Assembly: GCF_048553275.1 (NCBI RefSeq)
Contig: NZ_JBLZMW010000001.1
Coordinates: 481,525 to 545,524, forward strand
From: Pacificoceanicola sp048553275
Lineage (GTDB): Bacteria; Pseudomonadota; Alphaproteobacteria; Rhodobacterales; Rhodobacteraceae
Reading direction: 5' to 3'
DNA length: 64,000 bases
The notes below the pieces were generated by a model. It was not told where the DNA came from and ran no database searches. It was given only the letters and a program-made list of their open reading frames with translations. The translations under genes and the position numbers were made by a program. Positions 14,380-23,400 of the stretch are shown here, piece by piece (within the stretch, counting starts at the first letter, position 1; every line of letters begins with the position of its first letter).

Positions 14380-16281
14380 ATGACCTATGCCGGTGTGGCG
14401 GACCGCGACGCGATTCAGAACGCGATGACATGGCAGGCGCGGGATGTGCCCGCGACGCTTTGGGGTCAGCTGTGCCGCACGGCAGAGGCGTTCCCGGATC
14501 GGCCGGCCGTCTCCTACCAACTGCTGTCGGGCGCAAAGGACAAGGCCGAAACGCTGAGCTGGCGTGCGCTGAAGGCACAGACGGCGCAAGCCGCAAACCT
14601 GTTCCGCGCGCTGGGCATCGGCGAGGGCGATGTGGTGGCCTATGTCCTGCCGAACTGCAACGAGACCATCGCGGCCCTGCTGGGCGGCGCTGTGGCGGGG
14701 ATCGTCAATCCGATCAACCCGCTCCTCGAACCCGAGCAGATCGCATCCATCCTGCGCGAGACCGGCGCGAAGGTGGTCGTGACGCTCAAACCCTTCCCAA
14801 AGACCGATGTGCCCCAGAAGGTGGCCGAGGCGGTGCGGCATGCGCCGGGCGTCCAGACTGTGCTTGAGGTGGATCTCAACCGCTATCTGACACCGCCGAA
14901 GAGCTGGATCGTGCCGCTCGTGCGCCCGAAAATCGAAGGCACGCGCCACGCCGATTACAAGAGTTTCCGCAAGGAGATGAGCAAGCAGCCCACCGAGTTG
15001 ACCTTTGCCGACAGTGCCGGGGACCGGGTGGCGGCCTATTTCCACACCGGCGGCACCACGGGCATGCCGAAGGTGGCGCAGCACCGCTATGGCGGGATGA
15101 TCTACAACGGCTGGCTCGGCGCGACGCTTTTGTTTGACGAGACGGACAACATCATGTGTCCGCTGCCGCTGTTCCATGTCTTTGCCTGCCACGTCATACT
15201 GATGGCCGCGATCTGCTCGGGCGCGCATGTGGTGTTCCCGACGCCTGCGGGGTATCGCGGGGAAGGGGTCTTCGACAATTTCTGGAAGCTCTGCGAGCGC
15301 TGGAAGATCAGCTTTGTCATCACCGTTCCGACGGCGGTGGCAGCGCTGATGCAGCGGCCGGTGGATGCGGATATCTCCTCTGTGAAAACGGCGTTTTCCG
15401 GCTCCGCGCCGATGCCGCTGGAATTGTTCAAGCGGTTCGAGAAGGCCTGCGGGGTGACGATCTGCGAGGGCTATGGGCTGACCGAGGCAACCTGCCTTGT
15501 CAGTGTGAACCCGCCGGACGGTGTGAAGAAGGTCGGCTCCATCGGGATCGCCTTGCCCTATACGGATGTGAAAATCACCAAGGTCGTCAGCGGCGATGTG
15601 CTGGAATGCGGCACCGATGAGGTGGGCGAGATATGTATCTCCAACCCCGGAGTCTACGCCGGAAATACCTACACCGAGGTGGAAAAGAACGCCGACCTCT
15701 ACCACTACGGGGCGTACCTGAGGACCGGTGATCTCGGGCGGCTCGACGCGGATGGCTACCTGTGGATCACGGGGCGGGCGAAGGACCTGATCATCCGGTC
15801 CGGTCACAACATCGACCCGGCAGAGATCGAAGAGGCGCTGCTCGGCCATCCGGCCGTGGCCTTTGCCGGGGCGATCGGTCAGCCGGACGCCTATGCCGGC
15901 GAATTACCCTGCGCCTTTGTCGAACTCGTCGCCGGGGCGGAAGTCACGGTCGAAGAACTGATGCAGCATGCAAAACGTCACGTGCACGAACGCGCGGCGC
16001 ATCCCAAGCACCTGACCATCCTCGATGAACTGCCGAAAACGGCGGTCGGCAAGGTGTTCAAACCCGACCTGCGCAAACAGGCGATTGAGCGGGTCTACAA
16101 CGGTGCGCTGGAAGAGGCCGGGCTTGCGGCACGGGTGATCGCGGTTGTCGATGACAAAAAGCGCGGTCTTGTGGCCCAGGTCGCGCCGAATGGAGAGAGC
16201 GAAGAGGGCGTGGCCAAGGTCCTGGGCAGCTTTACGCGACCTTGGGATCGGGCGGACAAAAGCGAGCCTGCAAGCACTTGA
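14380..16281 (+). CDS. Acyl-CoA synthetase (AMP-forming)
   Basis: 633 aa adenylate-forming enzyme (ANL superfamily). ATP motif FHTGGTTGMPKVAQ near 222-235; CEGYGLTEATCL; TGDLGRLDADGYLWITGRAKDLIIRSGHNIDPAEIEE (hinge and A8); LPKTAVGKVFKPDLRKQA with the catalytic A10 lysine. There is no signal peptide. It activates a carboxylic acid, probably fatty or aromatic, as its CoA thioester; the chain length cannot be read. An unusual feature is a long C-terminal extension (about 55 residues past the A10 motif) ending in WDRADKSEPAST. The start is the ATG at 14380 with GGGGAGGAGAGG just upstream. Single gene, followed by a dispersed palindrome. Confidence 0.92.
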   Translation: MTYAGVADRDAIQNAMTWQARDVPATLWGQLCRTAEAFPDRPAVSYQLLSGAKDKAETLSWRALKAQTAQAANLFRALGIGEGDVVAYVLPNCNETIAALLGGAVAGIVNPINPLLEPEQIASILRETGAKVVVTLKPFPKTDVPQKVAEAVRHAPGVQTVLEVDLNRYLTPPKSWIVPLVRPKIEGTRHADYKSFRKEMSKQPTELTFADSAGDRVAAYFHTGGTTGMPKVAQHRYGGMIYNGWLGATLLFDETDNIMCPLPLFHVFACHVILMAAICSGAHVVFPTPAGYRGEGVFDNFWKLCERWKISFVITVPTAVAALMQRPVDADISSVKTAFSGSAPMPLELFKRFEKACGVTICEGYGLTEATCLVSVNPPDGVKKVGSIGIALPYTDVKITKVVSGDVLECGTDEVGEICISNPGVYAGNTYTEVEKNADLYHYGAYLRTGDLGRLDADGYLWITGRAKDLIIRSGHNIDPAEIEEALLGHPAVAFAGAIGQPDAYAGELPCAFVELVAGAEVTVEELMQHAKRHVHERAAHPKHLTILDELPKTAVGKVFKPDLRKQAIERVYNGALEEAGLAARVIAVVDDKKRGLVAQVAPNGESEEGVAKVLGSFTRPWDRADKSEPAST

Positions 16282-16356
16282 TGTAAAAGGCCTTTGGCGA
16301 TCATCGCCGCCCTCAGAAACGCAAGGCGGAGCCATCAAGACCCCGCCGTCATCTTC

Positions 16357-16400
16357 ACTGGTCCGTAAATATCCCGGGGGTCTGGGGGCGGAGCCCCCAG
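16357..16400. repeat. AAATATCCCGGGG-type dispersed palindrome, copy 1
   Basis: ACTGGTCCGTAAATATCCCG followed by a GGGGG...CCCCC hairpin (CTGGGGGCGGAGCCCCCAG, 16382-16400). Related copies are at 20316-20359 (inverted), 27691-27734 (inverted) and 51971-52010. It lies between acyl-CoA synthetase and uppP and may also act as a bidirectional transcription stop. Confidence 0.7.
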
Positions 16401-16433
16401 TGGGTCGCCCGCGTCAGCGGGCGAAACCGGCGC

Positions 16434-17237
16434 TCACCGATAGGCGATCCACAGCAGGAAGACGCCCAGGATCACCCGATAGACGACGTAGGGCGTGAAA
16501 CTGACCGACTTCAGCAGGCGCATCATCAGGGTCAGCGCGGCCAGCGCGGCGGCAAAGGCCAGCGCGGCGGCGATGGCGCCGTCGCGGGCAGCGGCGGCAT
16601 CGGCTGTGCTGGCCACTTCGAGACCGAGCAGCGTGCCAGAGGCGATGATCGTCGGGATCGACATGAGCATCGACAGGCGCGCGGCGTCGGAGCGTTCATA
16701 GCCAAGCTGGCGGGCGGCGGTGATGGTGATGCCGGAGCGGGAGGTGCCGGGGATCAGGGCGACGGCCTGCCACAGCCCCATCTTGATCGCATCGCCCGTG
16801 TTCCAGTCGCTCGCCTCCTTGACCTGCGGCCCCTTGGTGTCGGCCCAGTACAGGACGAGGCCGAAAATCAGCATGGACCAGCCGATCACGGCAGTAGAGC
16901 GCATCATGTCACTCAGGCCCGTCACCTTCAGCACGAGCCCCGCGAGGATCACCGGGATCGTCGCAATCAACAGCAGGAAGGCGAGGCGGGCGCCGGGGGC
17001 GTCGAGCCGTCCGCGCAGCATGGCGGGAATCCCGAACAGGGCTTCGCGCACGTCGCGCCAGAAGTATAAAATGACAGCAAACAGGGTTCCCACGTGCACG
17101 GCGACGTCAAGAATCTGTCCCTGATCGTCCATGCCGGTTAGATTCGGGAGAAGAATCAGATGCCCTGACGACGAGATCGGCAGGAATTCCGTCACGCCCT
17201 GGATCAGCGCAAGGATCAGGAGATGGGTAAAGGTCAT
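16434..17237 (-). CDS. uppP: Undecaprenyl-diphosphatase (bacitracin resistance)
   Basis: 267 aa integral membrane enzyme that dephosphorylates undecaprenyl pyrophosphate to recycle the lipid carrier for peptidoglycan and O-antigen. Both BacA/UppP signatures are present: LIQGVTEFLPISSSGHLIL at about 8-26 and ALIPGTSRSGITITAARQLGY at about 162-182. These carry the catalytic Glu, Ser, His and Arg residues. About eight hydrophobic segments. I start at the ATG at 17237 (MTFTHLLILALIQGV); the frame extends upstream without homology. Single gene, divergent from gltD. Confidence 0.96.
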   Translation of the reverse strand: MTFTHLLILALIQGVTEFLPISSSGHLILLPNLTGMDDQGQILDVAVHVGTLFAVILYFWRDVREALFGIPAMLRGRLDAPGARLAFLLLIATIPVILAGLVLKVTGLSDMMRSTAVIGWSMLIFGLVLYWADTKGPQVKEASDWNTGDAIKMGLWQAVALIPGTSRSGITITAARQLGYERSDAARLSMLMSIPTIIASGTLLGLEVASTADAAAARDGAIAAALAFAAALAALTLMMRLLKSVSFTPYVVYRVILGVFLLWIAYR

Positions 17238-17461
17238 GTGATATGATCCCGATATGGTCGGATGCCCCCTGTATAACCCTCTGTGTTTTCGCGGAAAGAT
17301 CAAATGTAGGTCCGGGTTGACCTCTAAATTCGGAGATCCGAAGGGATTTTTCTGCGCCCGACGCGAAAAAATCGAAATATAGGTCAGCAAGAGTGACTTT
17401 TCTTCCGTCTCGCCCTTCTGTAAAGAGGCGCAACCGGAATCCCTGAATGGAGCCAGACCTT

Positions 17462-18898
17462 ATGGCCAAGCAACCCATGCTGAAGTTTGTCGATGTCTCT
17501 CGGACGATGCCCGAGAAGCGTGAGGCGACTGTGCGCAACAAAGATTTCGACGAGATTTACGCGGAATACGCGGCGGCGAAGGCCGAGGAGCAGGCGTCCC
17601 GGTGCAGCCAGTGTGGCGTGCCCTACTGCCAGTCCCATTGCCCGCTGCACAACAACATTCCCGACTGGCTGCGGCTGACCGCGACCGGGCGTCTGGAAGA
17701 GGCCTATGAGGTCAGCCAGGCCACCAACACCTTCCCGGAAATCTGTGGCCGCATCTGCCCGCAGGACCGCCTGTGCGAGGGCAACTGCGTTATCGAGAAG
17801 TCCGGCCATGGCACTGTCACCATCGGCAGCGTCGAGAAGTATATCACTGATACCGCTTGGGAAAAGGGCTGGGTCAAGCCGGGGCTGCCGAGCCAGGAGC
17901 GGTCCGAGAGCGTGGGCATCATCGGGGCGGGCCCCGGAGGTCTTGCCGCCGCCGACCTGCTGCGCCGGGCCGGTGTGCAGGTCACGGTCTATGACCGCTA
18001 CGACCGCGCCGGGGGCCTGCTGACCTATGGCATTCCGGGCTTCAAGCTGGAGAAAGACGTGGTCATGCGCCGCTTCGATCAGCTGGAGCAGGCGGGCGTG
18101 CGCTTTGTGCTGAATTGCGCCGTGGGTCAGGATATGGCCTTCGAGGATATTCGGGCACAACATGATGCGGTCATCATCGCCACCGGCGTCTACAAGAGCC
18201 GCGATCTGGGTGGTGTCGGCAGCGACGCCGAGGGCATCGTGAAGGCGATCGACTATCTCACCGCGTCGAACCGCGCGTCGAACTTTGGCGACAGCGTGCC
18301 GGAATTCGAGAGCGGCGCGCTGAATGCCGAGGGCAAGAAGGTCGTCGTGATCGGCGGCGGCGACACAGCGATGGACTGTGTCCGTACAGCCATTCGTCAA
18401 GGCGCCACATCGGTCAAATGCCTCTATCGCCGCGACCGCGCCAACATGCCGGGCAGCCAGCGCGAAGTGCAGAATGCCGAAGAAGAAGGTGTTCAGTTTG
18501 AATGGCTTACCGCGCCGAAGGGGTTCAAGGGTGAGCCCGTGAGCGCCGTGGTGGTCGAGAAGATGCGCCTTGGCGTGCCGGATGCGACCGGCCGCCAGAG
18601 CCCCGAATTGATCGAAGGCAGCGCCTATGAGGAGCCTGCGGATCTGGTGATCAAGGCGCTGGGTTTCTCGCCCGAGGATCTGCCGACGCTCTGGGGTCAG
18701 CCGGAGCTGGAAGTGACCCGCTGGGGCACCATCAAGGCGGAGTTCACAACCGGACGCACGGCGCTTCCGGGCGTCTATGCGGTGGGCGATATCGTGCGGG
18801 GCGCGAGCCTCGTGGTCTGGGCGATCCGGGATGGCCGCGACTGTGCGGAGGCCCTGTTGACGGACCTTAACGCAAAGGCCGCCGTCGCCGCCGAGTGA
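17462..18898 (+). CDS. gltD: Glutamate synthase (NADPH), small subunit
   Basis: 478 aa flavoprotein that passes electrons from NADPH to the large subunit GltB for glutamate formation. The N-terminal cysteine-rich iron-sulfur region is CSQCGVPYCQSHCPLHN and CGRICPQDRLCEGNC. The first dinucleotide fold is VGIIGAGPGGLAAADLLRRAG (FAD), and the second is VVVIGGGDTAMDC (NADPH). It ends GVYAVGDIVRGASLVVWAIRDGR. Start MAKQPMLKF at 17462; the frame begins 15 bases earlier but that ATG lacks spacing support. gltB is 1.5 kb downstream, with two unrelated genes and two GTAC site pairs between, so the subunits are not directly coupled. Confidence 0.96.
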   Translation: MAKQPMLKFVDVSRTMPEKREATVRNKDFDEIYAEYAAAKAEEQASRCSQCGVPYCQSHCPLHNNIPDWLRLTATGRLEEAYEVSQATNTFPEICGRICPQDRLCEGNCVIEKSGHGTVTIGSVEKYITDTAWEKGWVKPGLPSQERSESVGIIGAGPGGLAAADLLRRAGVQVTVYDRYDRAGGLLTYGIPGFKLEKDVVMRRFDQLEQAGVRFVLNCAVGQDMAFEDIRAQHDAVIIATGVYKSRDLGGVGSDAEGIVKAIDYLTASNRASNFGDSVPEFESGALNAEGKKVVVIGGGDTAMDCVRTAIRQGATSVKCLYRRDRANMPGSQREVQNAEEEGVQFEWLTAPKGFKGEPVSAVVVEKMRLGVPDATGRQSPELIEGSAYEEPADLVIKALGFSPEDLPTLWGQPELEVTRWGTIKAEFTTGRTALPGVYAVGDIVRGASLVVWAIRDGRDCAEALLTDLNAKAAVAAE

Positions 18899-18931
18899 GG
18901 AATGCGCCGCCCACGAGCGGTGCGGCGGAGA

Positions 18932-18965
18932 GTTTGGTACAAAACGAGGCGGCTTTCGTACCGAT
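18932..18965. promoter_or_regulatory. GTAC palindrome pair, first of two
   Basis: GTTTGGTACAAAAC at 18932-18945 and CTTTCGTACCGAT at 18953-18965, with GTAC cores starting at 18937 and 18958 (21 bp apart). This is the same layout as 3631-3665. It lies 34 bases after gltD. Confidence 0.5.
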
Positions 18966-19006
18966 TGCCCCTCTGCCGATCCGGCCCGACAGGGCGCGAT
19001 TTGCGG

Positions 19007-19040
19007 GTTTGGTACAAAACTGCCCGAGTTTCGTACTGAT
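19007..19040. promoter_or_regulatory. GTAC palindrome pair, second of two
   Basis: GTTTGGTACAAAAC at 19007-19020 and GTTTCGTACTGAT at 19028-19040, with cores starting at 19012 and 19033 (again 21 bp). It lies about 100 bases before the next start codon, in operator or promoter range for the 19141 gene. Confidence 0.5.
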
Positions 19041-19140
19041 ACCCCGATCCCTGTGCGCGGATGCACAAGGGGCCGGGGGAACGCCTTAAGACAGGTTAAC
19101 GGGTCAGGGATGCTGACCATGTCATGTGAGAGAATGAAGA

Positions 19141-19848
19141 ATGTCTGAACGCAGGAAAGACGGACACACGCGGGGTCGGGGCTTTGCCTTCGGCACGGCG
19201 TTGGCCGTGCTGCTGCCGGGCATGGCGCTGGCAAACGATCCGTTGATCCCGCGCGAGGCCTGCGAGCCGATCTTCTCCGTGCAGACGCGGAACTGCTCCG
19301 TGCAGCATGTCTTCTCCTGCGAGGGCGGCAGCCTGTTCCGGCGCGAGACCTGGCAGCAAGACGAGGCTTTCACAGTCGAGGAGATGACGGCGCGGGGTCT
19401 GACGCAGTATCTGTGGCACGAGCACGATGGCATGATCATGGATGGCATTCTTGATCAGGTGAAACCCTATGATTTGCCGGCCGCGCTGGATGCGGGAACG
19501 CACGCCTATGAAGGCGTGTCGGCCTTCCGTACCCCATTCTTTCTTGAGCCCATTCCTGCGCGTTTCGTCGGGGTGCTGGAAGCGACTGGAGAAAGCGTGA
19601 CACTGGATGGCGTGACTTTTGATGTCGTCGAAGACAAGTCCCGAGGGATGGTCAATGCAGTGATGATCGAAGGGACTTACACACTGTATGTAGACCGCGC
19701 CAGCGGGGTCGCAATCGAAGGTCCGTCAACCGGGACGATCTTCAACGTGACGATGGAAGACGGCGGGGTGCCGATGAAGGTGATCCGTCCGGGCGAGGCG
19801 GGCTTTGGCGAGAATGTCGGGCTTTATGACTGCGGAGCGGTGAGTTGA
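19141..19848 (+). CDS. Secreted protein of unknown function, 235 aa
   Basis: N terminus MSERRKDGHTRGRG is positively charged, then FAFGTALAVLLPGMALA forms a signal peptide with a long n-region. The mature part has cysteine-containing segments REACEPIFSVQTRNCSVQHVFSCEGG and LYDCGAVS, giving four to five cysteines likely in disulfides. It has a beta-rich body with no enzyme motif that I recognise. It ends in a TTGA overlap with the GFA-family gene, so the pair is co-translated. It sits downstream of two GTAC site pairs and between gltD and gltB. Conservation of this position in relatives would be informative; the function is unknown. Confidence 0.75.
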   Translation: MSERRKDGHTRGRGFAFGTALAVLLPGMALANDPLIPREACEPIFSVQTRNCSVQHVFSCEGGSLFRRETWQQDEAFTVEEMTARGLTQYLWHEHDGMIMDGILDQVKPYDLPAALDAGTHAYEGVSAFRTPFFLEPIPARFVGVLEATGESVTLDGVTFDVVEDKSRGMVNAVMIEGTYTLYVDRASGVAIEGPSTGTIFNVTMEDGGVPMKVIRPGEAGFGENVGLYDCGAVS

Positions 19849-20303
19849 GCGGCGCGGCGGAACGGTCCGGCGGGTGCCTGTGCGGGGCCGTGCGCTTTGT
19901 TGCGACGGACGTTCCGGGCACGGCGGGGATTTGCCACTGCGAGATGTGCCGCCGCTGGACCGGATCGGCGCTTATCGGGGTGACGGTGCCGACGCAAACC
20001 GTGCGTTGGAGCGGTGAAGATTTGCGCATCCTGCAGACCAGCGATTGGGCGGAGCGCGCGTTTTGCGGGAAATGTGGATCGGGGCTCTACTTTCGCGTTA
20101 CCATGAGAGGCGAATGGTATGGCAATACGGAGATTCCCGTGGGGCTGTTCGACGATCCGAACGGGTTCGAGATCACCAACGAGATCTACATCGACCACAA
20201 GCCGGACAGCTATGCGTTCGACGGGATGGCGGGGCGGGCGCTGCTGACGCGGCAGGACTGTGTTGAGAAATTTGGTGTGTCGGACGACGAGCCGGCGCGC
20301 TGA
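19845..20303 (+). CDS. GFA/CENP-V family zinc-binding protein
   Basis: 152 aa. SGGCLCGAVRF at the N terminus, then CHCEMCRRWTGSA and FCGKCGSGLYF supply the cysteine ligands of the Mss4-like fold of the glutathione-dependent formaldehyde-activating (GFA) family. It ends with the family's EIYIDHKPDSYAF block. Most members are not proven to act on formaldehyde, so only the family name is safe. The start is TTG at 19845, which overlaps the previous stop (TTGA); no ATG lies close enough to keep the first zinc motif. gltB follows after about 110 bases containing a dispersed palindrome. Confidence 0.85.
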   Translation: MSGAAERSGGCLCGAVRFVATDVPGTAGICHCEMCRRWTGSALIGVTVPTQTVRWSGEDLRILQTSDWAERAFCGKCGSGLYFRVTMRGEWYGNTEIPVGLFDDPNGFEITNEIYIDHKPDSYAFDGMAGRALLTRQDCVEKFGVSDDEPAR

Positions 20304-20315
20304 CGGAACATGCGG

Positions 20316-20359
20316 GACCGGGGCCAGCCCCGGACCCCGGAATATTTTTGGACCAGTGA
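20316..20359. repeat. AAATATCCCGGGG-type dispersed palindrome, copy 2 (inverted)
   Basis: On the minus strand it reads TCACTGGTCC, then AAAATATTCCGGGG, then a GGGGctggCCCC hairpin. The match to copy 1 at 16357-16400 covers the hairpin and the ACTGGTCC edge. It lies between the GFA gene and gltB. Confidence 0.65.
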
Positions 20360-20416
20360 CGCTGGGCCGAGCGATTAAACGGCTGCGGATGCGGCCCTTC
20401 ATGGAGGACGATGACC

Positions 20417-23400
20417 ATGACCAAGTATGATGCAGAGTGGGTGGCCCGCGAGGAAGCCAAGCGCGCCTTCATGTCCGAGAACGGCATGTATCATGAGAGC
20501 GAAGAGCACAGCAGCTGTGGCGTGGGCCTTGTGGTCAGCCTTGACGGCCAGCCGTCGCGGAAGGTTGTCGCCGCCGGGATCACCGCGCTCAAGGCGGTCT
20601 GGCACCGGGGCGCCGTGGATGCGGATGGCAAGACCGGTGACGGCGCGGGCATTCACGTGCAGATCCCGGTGAAGTTCTTCTATGACCAGATCGAGCGCAC
20701 CGGCCACAAGCCGCGCCGCGACGAGCTGATGGCGGTGGGGCAGGTGTTCCTGCCGCGCACGGATCATGGCGCGCAGGAGGCCTGCCGGACGATCGTGGAG
20801 TCCGAAGTTCTGCGCATGGGATATTACATCTATGGCTGGCGGCATGTGCCGGTGAAGGTGTCCTGTCTTGGCGAGAAGGCCAATGCGACACGGCCCGAGA
20901 TCGAACAGATCCTGATTTCCAACGCCAAGGGCGTGGACGAGGAGACCTTTGAGCGCGAGCTCTATGTCATTCGCCGCCGCATCGAGAAGGCGGTTCTGGC
21001 GGCGGGGATCAACGGGCTTTACATGGCGTCGCTGTCCTGCCGGTCGATCATTTACAAGGGCATGATGCTGGCCGAGCAGGTGGCGGAATTCTACCCGGAT
21101 CTGCAGGACGAGCGGTTCGAGAGCGCCTTTGCGATCTATCACCAGCGGTATTCGACCAACACCTTCCCGCAGTGGTGGCTGGCGCAGCCGTTCCGGATGC
21201 TGGCGCATAACGGCGAGATCAACACGCTCAAGGGCAACACCAACTGGATGAAGAGCCACGAGATCCGCATGGCCTCGGGTGCGTTCGAGGAGCGGGCCGA
21301 GGACATCAAGCCGATTGTGCCGAATGGCTCGTCGGACAGCGCGGCGCTGGATGCGGTGTTCGAGGTCCTGGTGCGCGCGGGCCGCAACGCCCCGATGGCG
21401 AAAACCATGCTGGTCCCTGAGTCGTGGTCCAAGCAGGCGGTCGAGCTGCCCGAAGCATGGCGCGACATGTATTCCTACTGCAACTCCGTGATGGAGCCGT
21501 GGGACGGCCCGGCCGCGCTGGCGATGACCGACGGCCGCTGGGTGTGTGGCGGTCTGGACCGCAACGGGCTGCGTCCGATGCGGTACGTGGTGACGGGGGA
21601 TGGCCTGCTGATCGCGGGGTCCGAGATCGGCATGGTTCCGACCGATGAGGCGACGGCGCGGGAAAAGGGCGCGCTTGGCCCGGGTCAGATGATCGCCGTC
21701 GACATGAAAGAGGGCAAGCTCTACCACGATGTGGAGATCAAGGACGCGTTGGCGGCCTCCCAGCCCTTCGGCGATTGGTGCGGCAAGATCACCGAGCTTG
21801 ACGAGACGCTTGCGAAGGTCGACGAAAAGCCGGTGTTCGAGGGGGCCGAGCTGCGTCAGCGGCAGATTGCGGCGGGCTATACCGTCGAGGAGCTGGAGCA
21901 GATTCTCGCGCCGATGGCCGAGGACGGCAAGGAGACGCTGGCGTCGATGGGGGATGACACCCCGAGCGCGGTGCTGTCGAAGAAGTACCGCCCGCTGAGC
22001 CATTATTTCCGCCAGAACTTCAGCCAGGTCACCAACCCGCCGATCGACAGCCTGCGCGAGTATCGCGTGATGAGCCTGAAGACGCGGTTCGGCAACCTCA
22101 AGAACGTGCTGGATGAAAGCTCGGCGCAGACGGAGATCTACGTGGTCGACAGCCCGTTCGTGGGCAACGCGCAGTTCGAAGAGCTGAAGAAGGTGTTCAA
22201 CGCGCCCTGCATCGAGATCGACTGTACCTTCCCGATGGGGGGCGGGCAGGATGCGCTGCGCGAGGCGCTGGCGCGGATCCGTTCCGAGGCGGAGGATGCG
22301 GTGCGCTCGGGGTCGGGGCATATCGTGCTGACCGACGAGCATACGGCAGCGGAGAAGGTGGCGATCCCGATGATCCTGGCCACCAGCGCGGTGCACAGCC
22401 ATCTGACGCGCAAGGGTCTGCGGACCTTCTGCAGCATCAACGTGCGCAGCGCGGAGTGCATTGATCCGCATTACTTCGCGGTGCTGATCGCGGCGGGGGC
22501 GACGGTGGTCAACGCCTATCTGGCCGAGGATTCGCTGGCCGACCGCATCAAGCGCGGTTTGCTGGACGGGTCGCTGACGGAGAACGTGGCGCGCTATCGC
22601 GAAGCGGTGGATCAGGGTCTGCTGAAGATCATGGCGAAGATGGGCATTTCCGTCGTGTCGTCCTATCGCGGCGGTCTGAACTTCGAGGCCGTGGGCCTGA
22701 GCCGGGCGATGTGCGCGGAGTATTTCCCCGGCATGATCAGCCGGATCAGCGGCATCGGCCTCAAGGGTCTGCAGAAAAAGGCCGAAGAGGTGCATGCGCT
22801 GGCCTTTGCGCGCGGTCAGGACGTGCTGCCGATCGGTGGCTTCTACAAGGCACGCAAGTCGGGCGAGACCCACGCCTGGGGCGCGCAGAACATGCACCTG
22901 CTGCAGAGCGCCTGTGACCGGGCGTCGTTCGAGCTGTGGAAGCAGTATTCCAACGCGATGCAGGCGAACCCGCCGATCCATCTGCGCGATCTGCTGGCGA
23001 TCAAGCCGATCGGCGAGGCGATCCCTCTCGAAGAGGTGGAAAGCATCACCTCCATTCGCAAGCGGTTCGTCACGCCGGGCATGAGCCTTGGCGCGCTGAG
23101 CCCCGAGGCGCACAAGACGCTGAACGTGGCGATGAACCGGATCGGGGCAAAGTCCGACAGTGGCGAGGGCGGCGAGGATCCGGCGCATTTCGTGCCGGAG
23201 CCGAATGGCGACAACCCGTCCGCCAAGATCAAGCAGGTGGCCTCGGGGCGCTTTGGCGTGACCGCCGAGTATCTGAACCACTGTGAAGAGCTTGAGATCA
23301 AGGTGGCCCAGGGCGCAAAGCCGGGCGAGGGTGGTCAGCTTCCGGGGATGAAGGTCACCGACCTGATTGCCCGCCTGCGCCATTCGACAAAGGGTGTAAC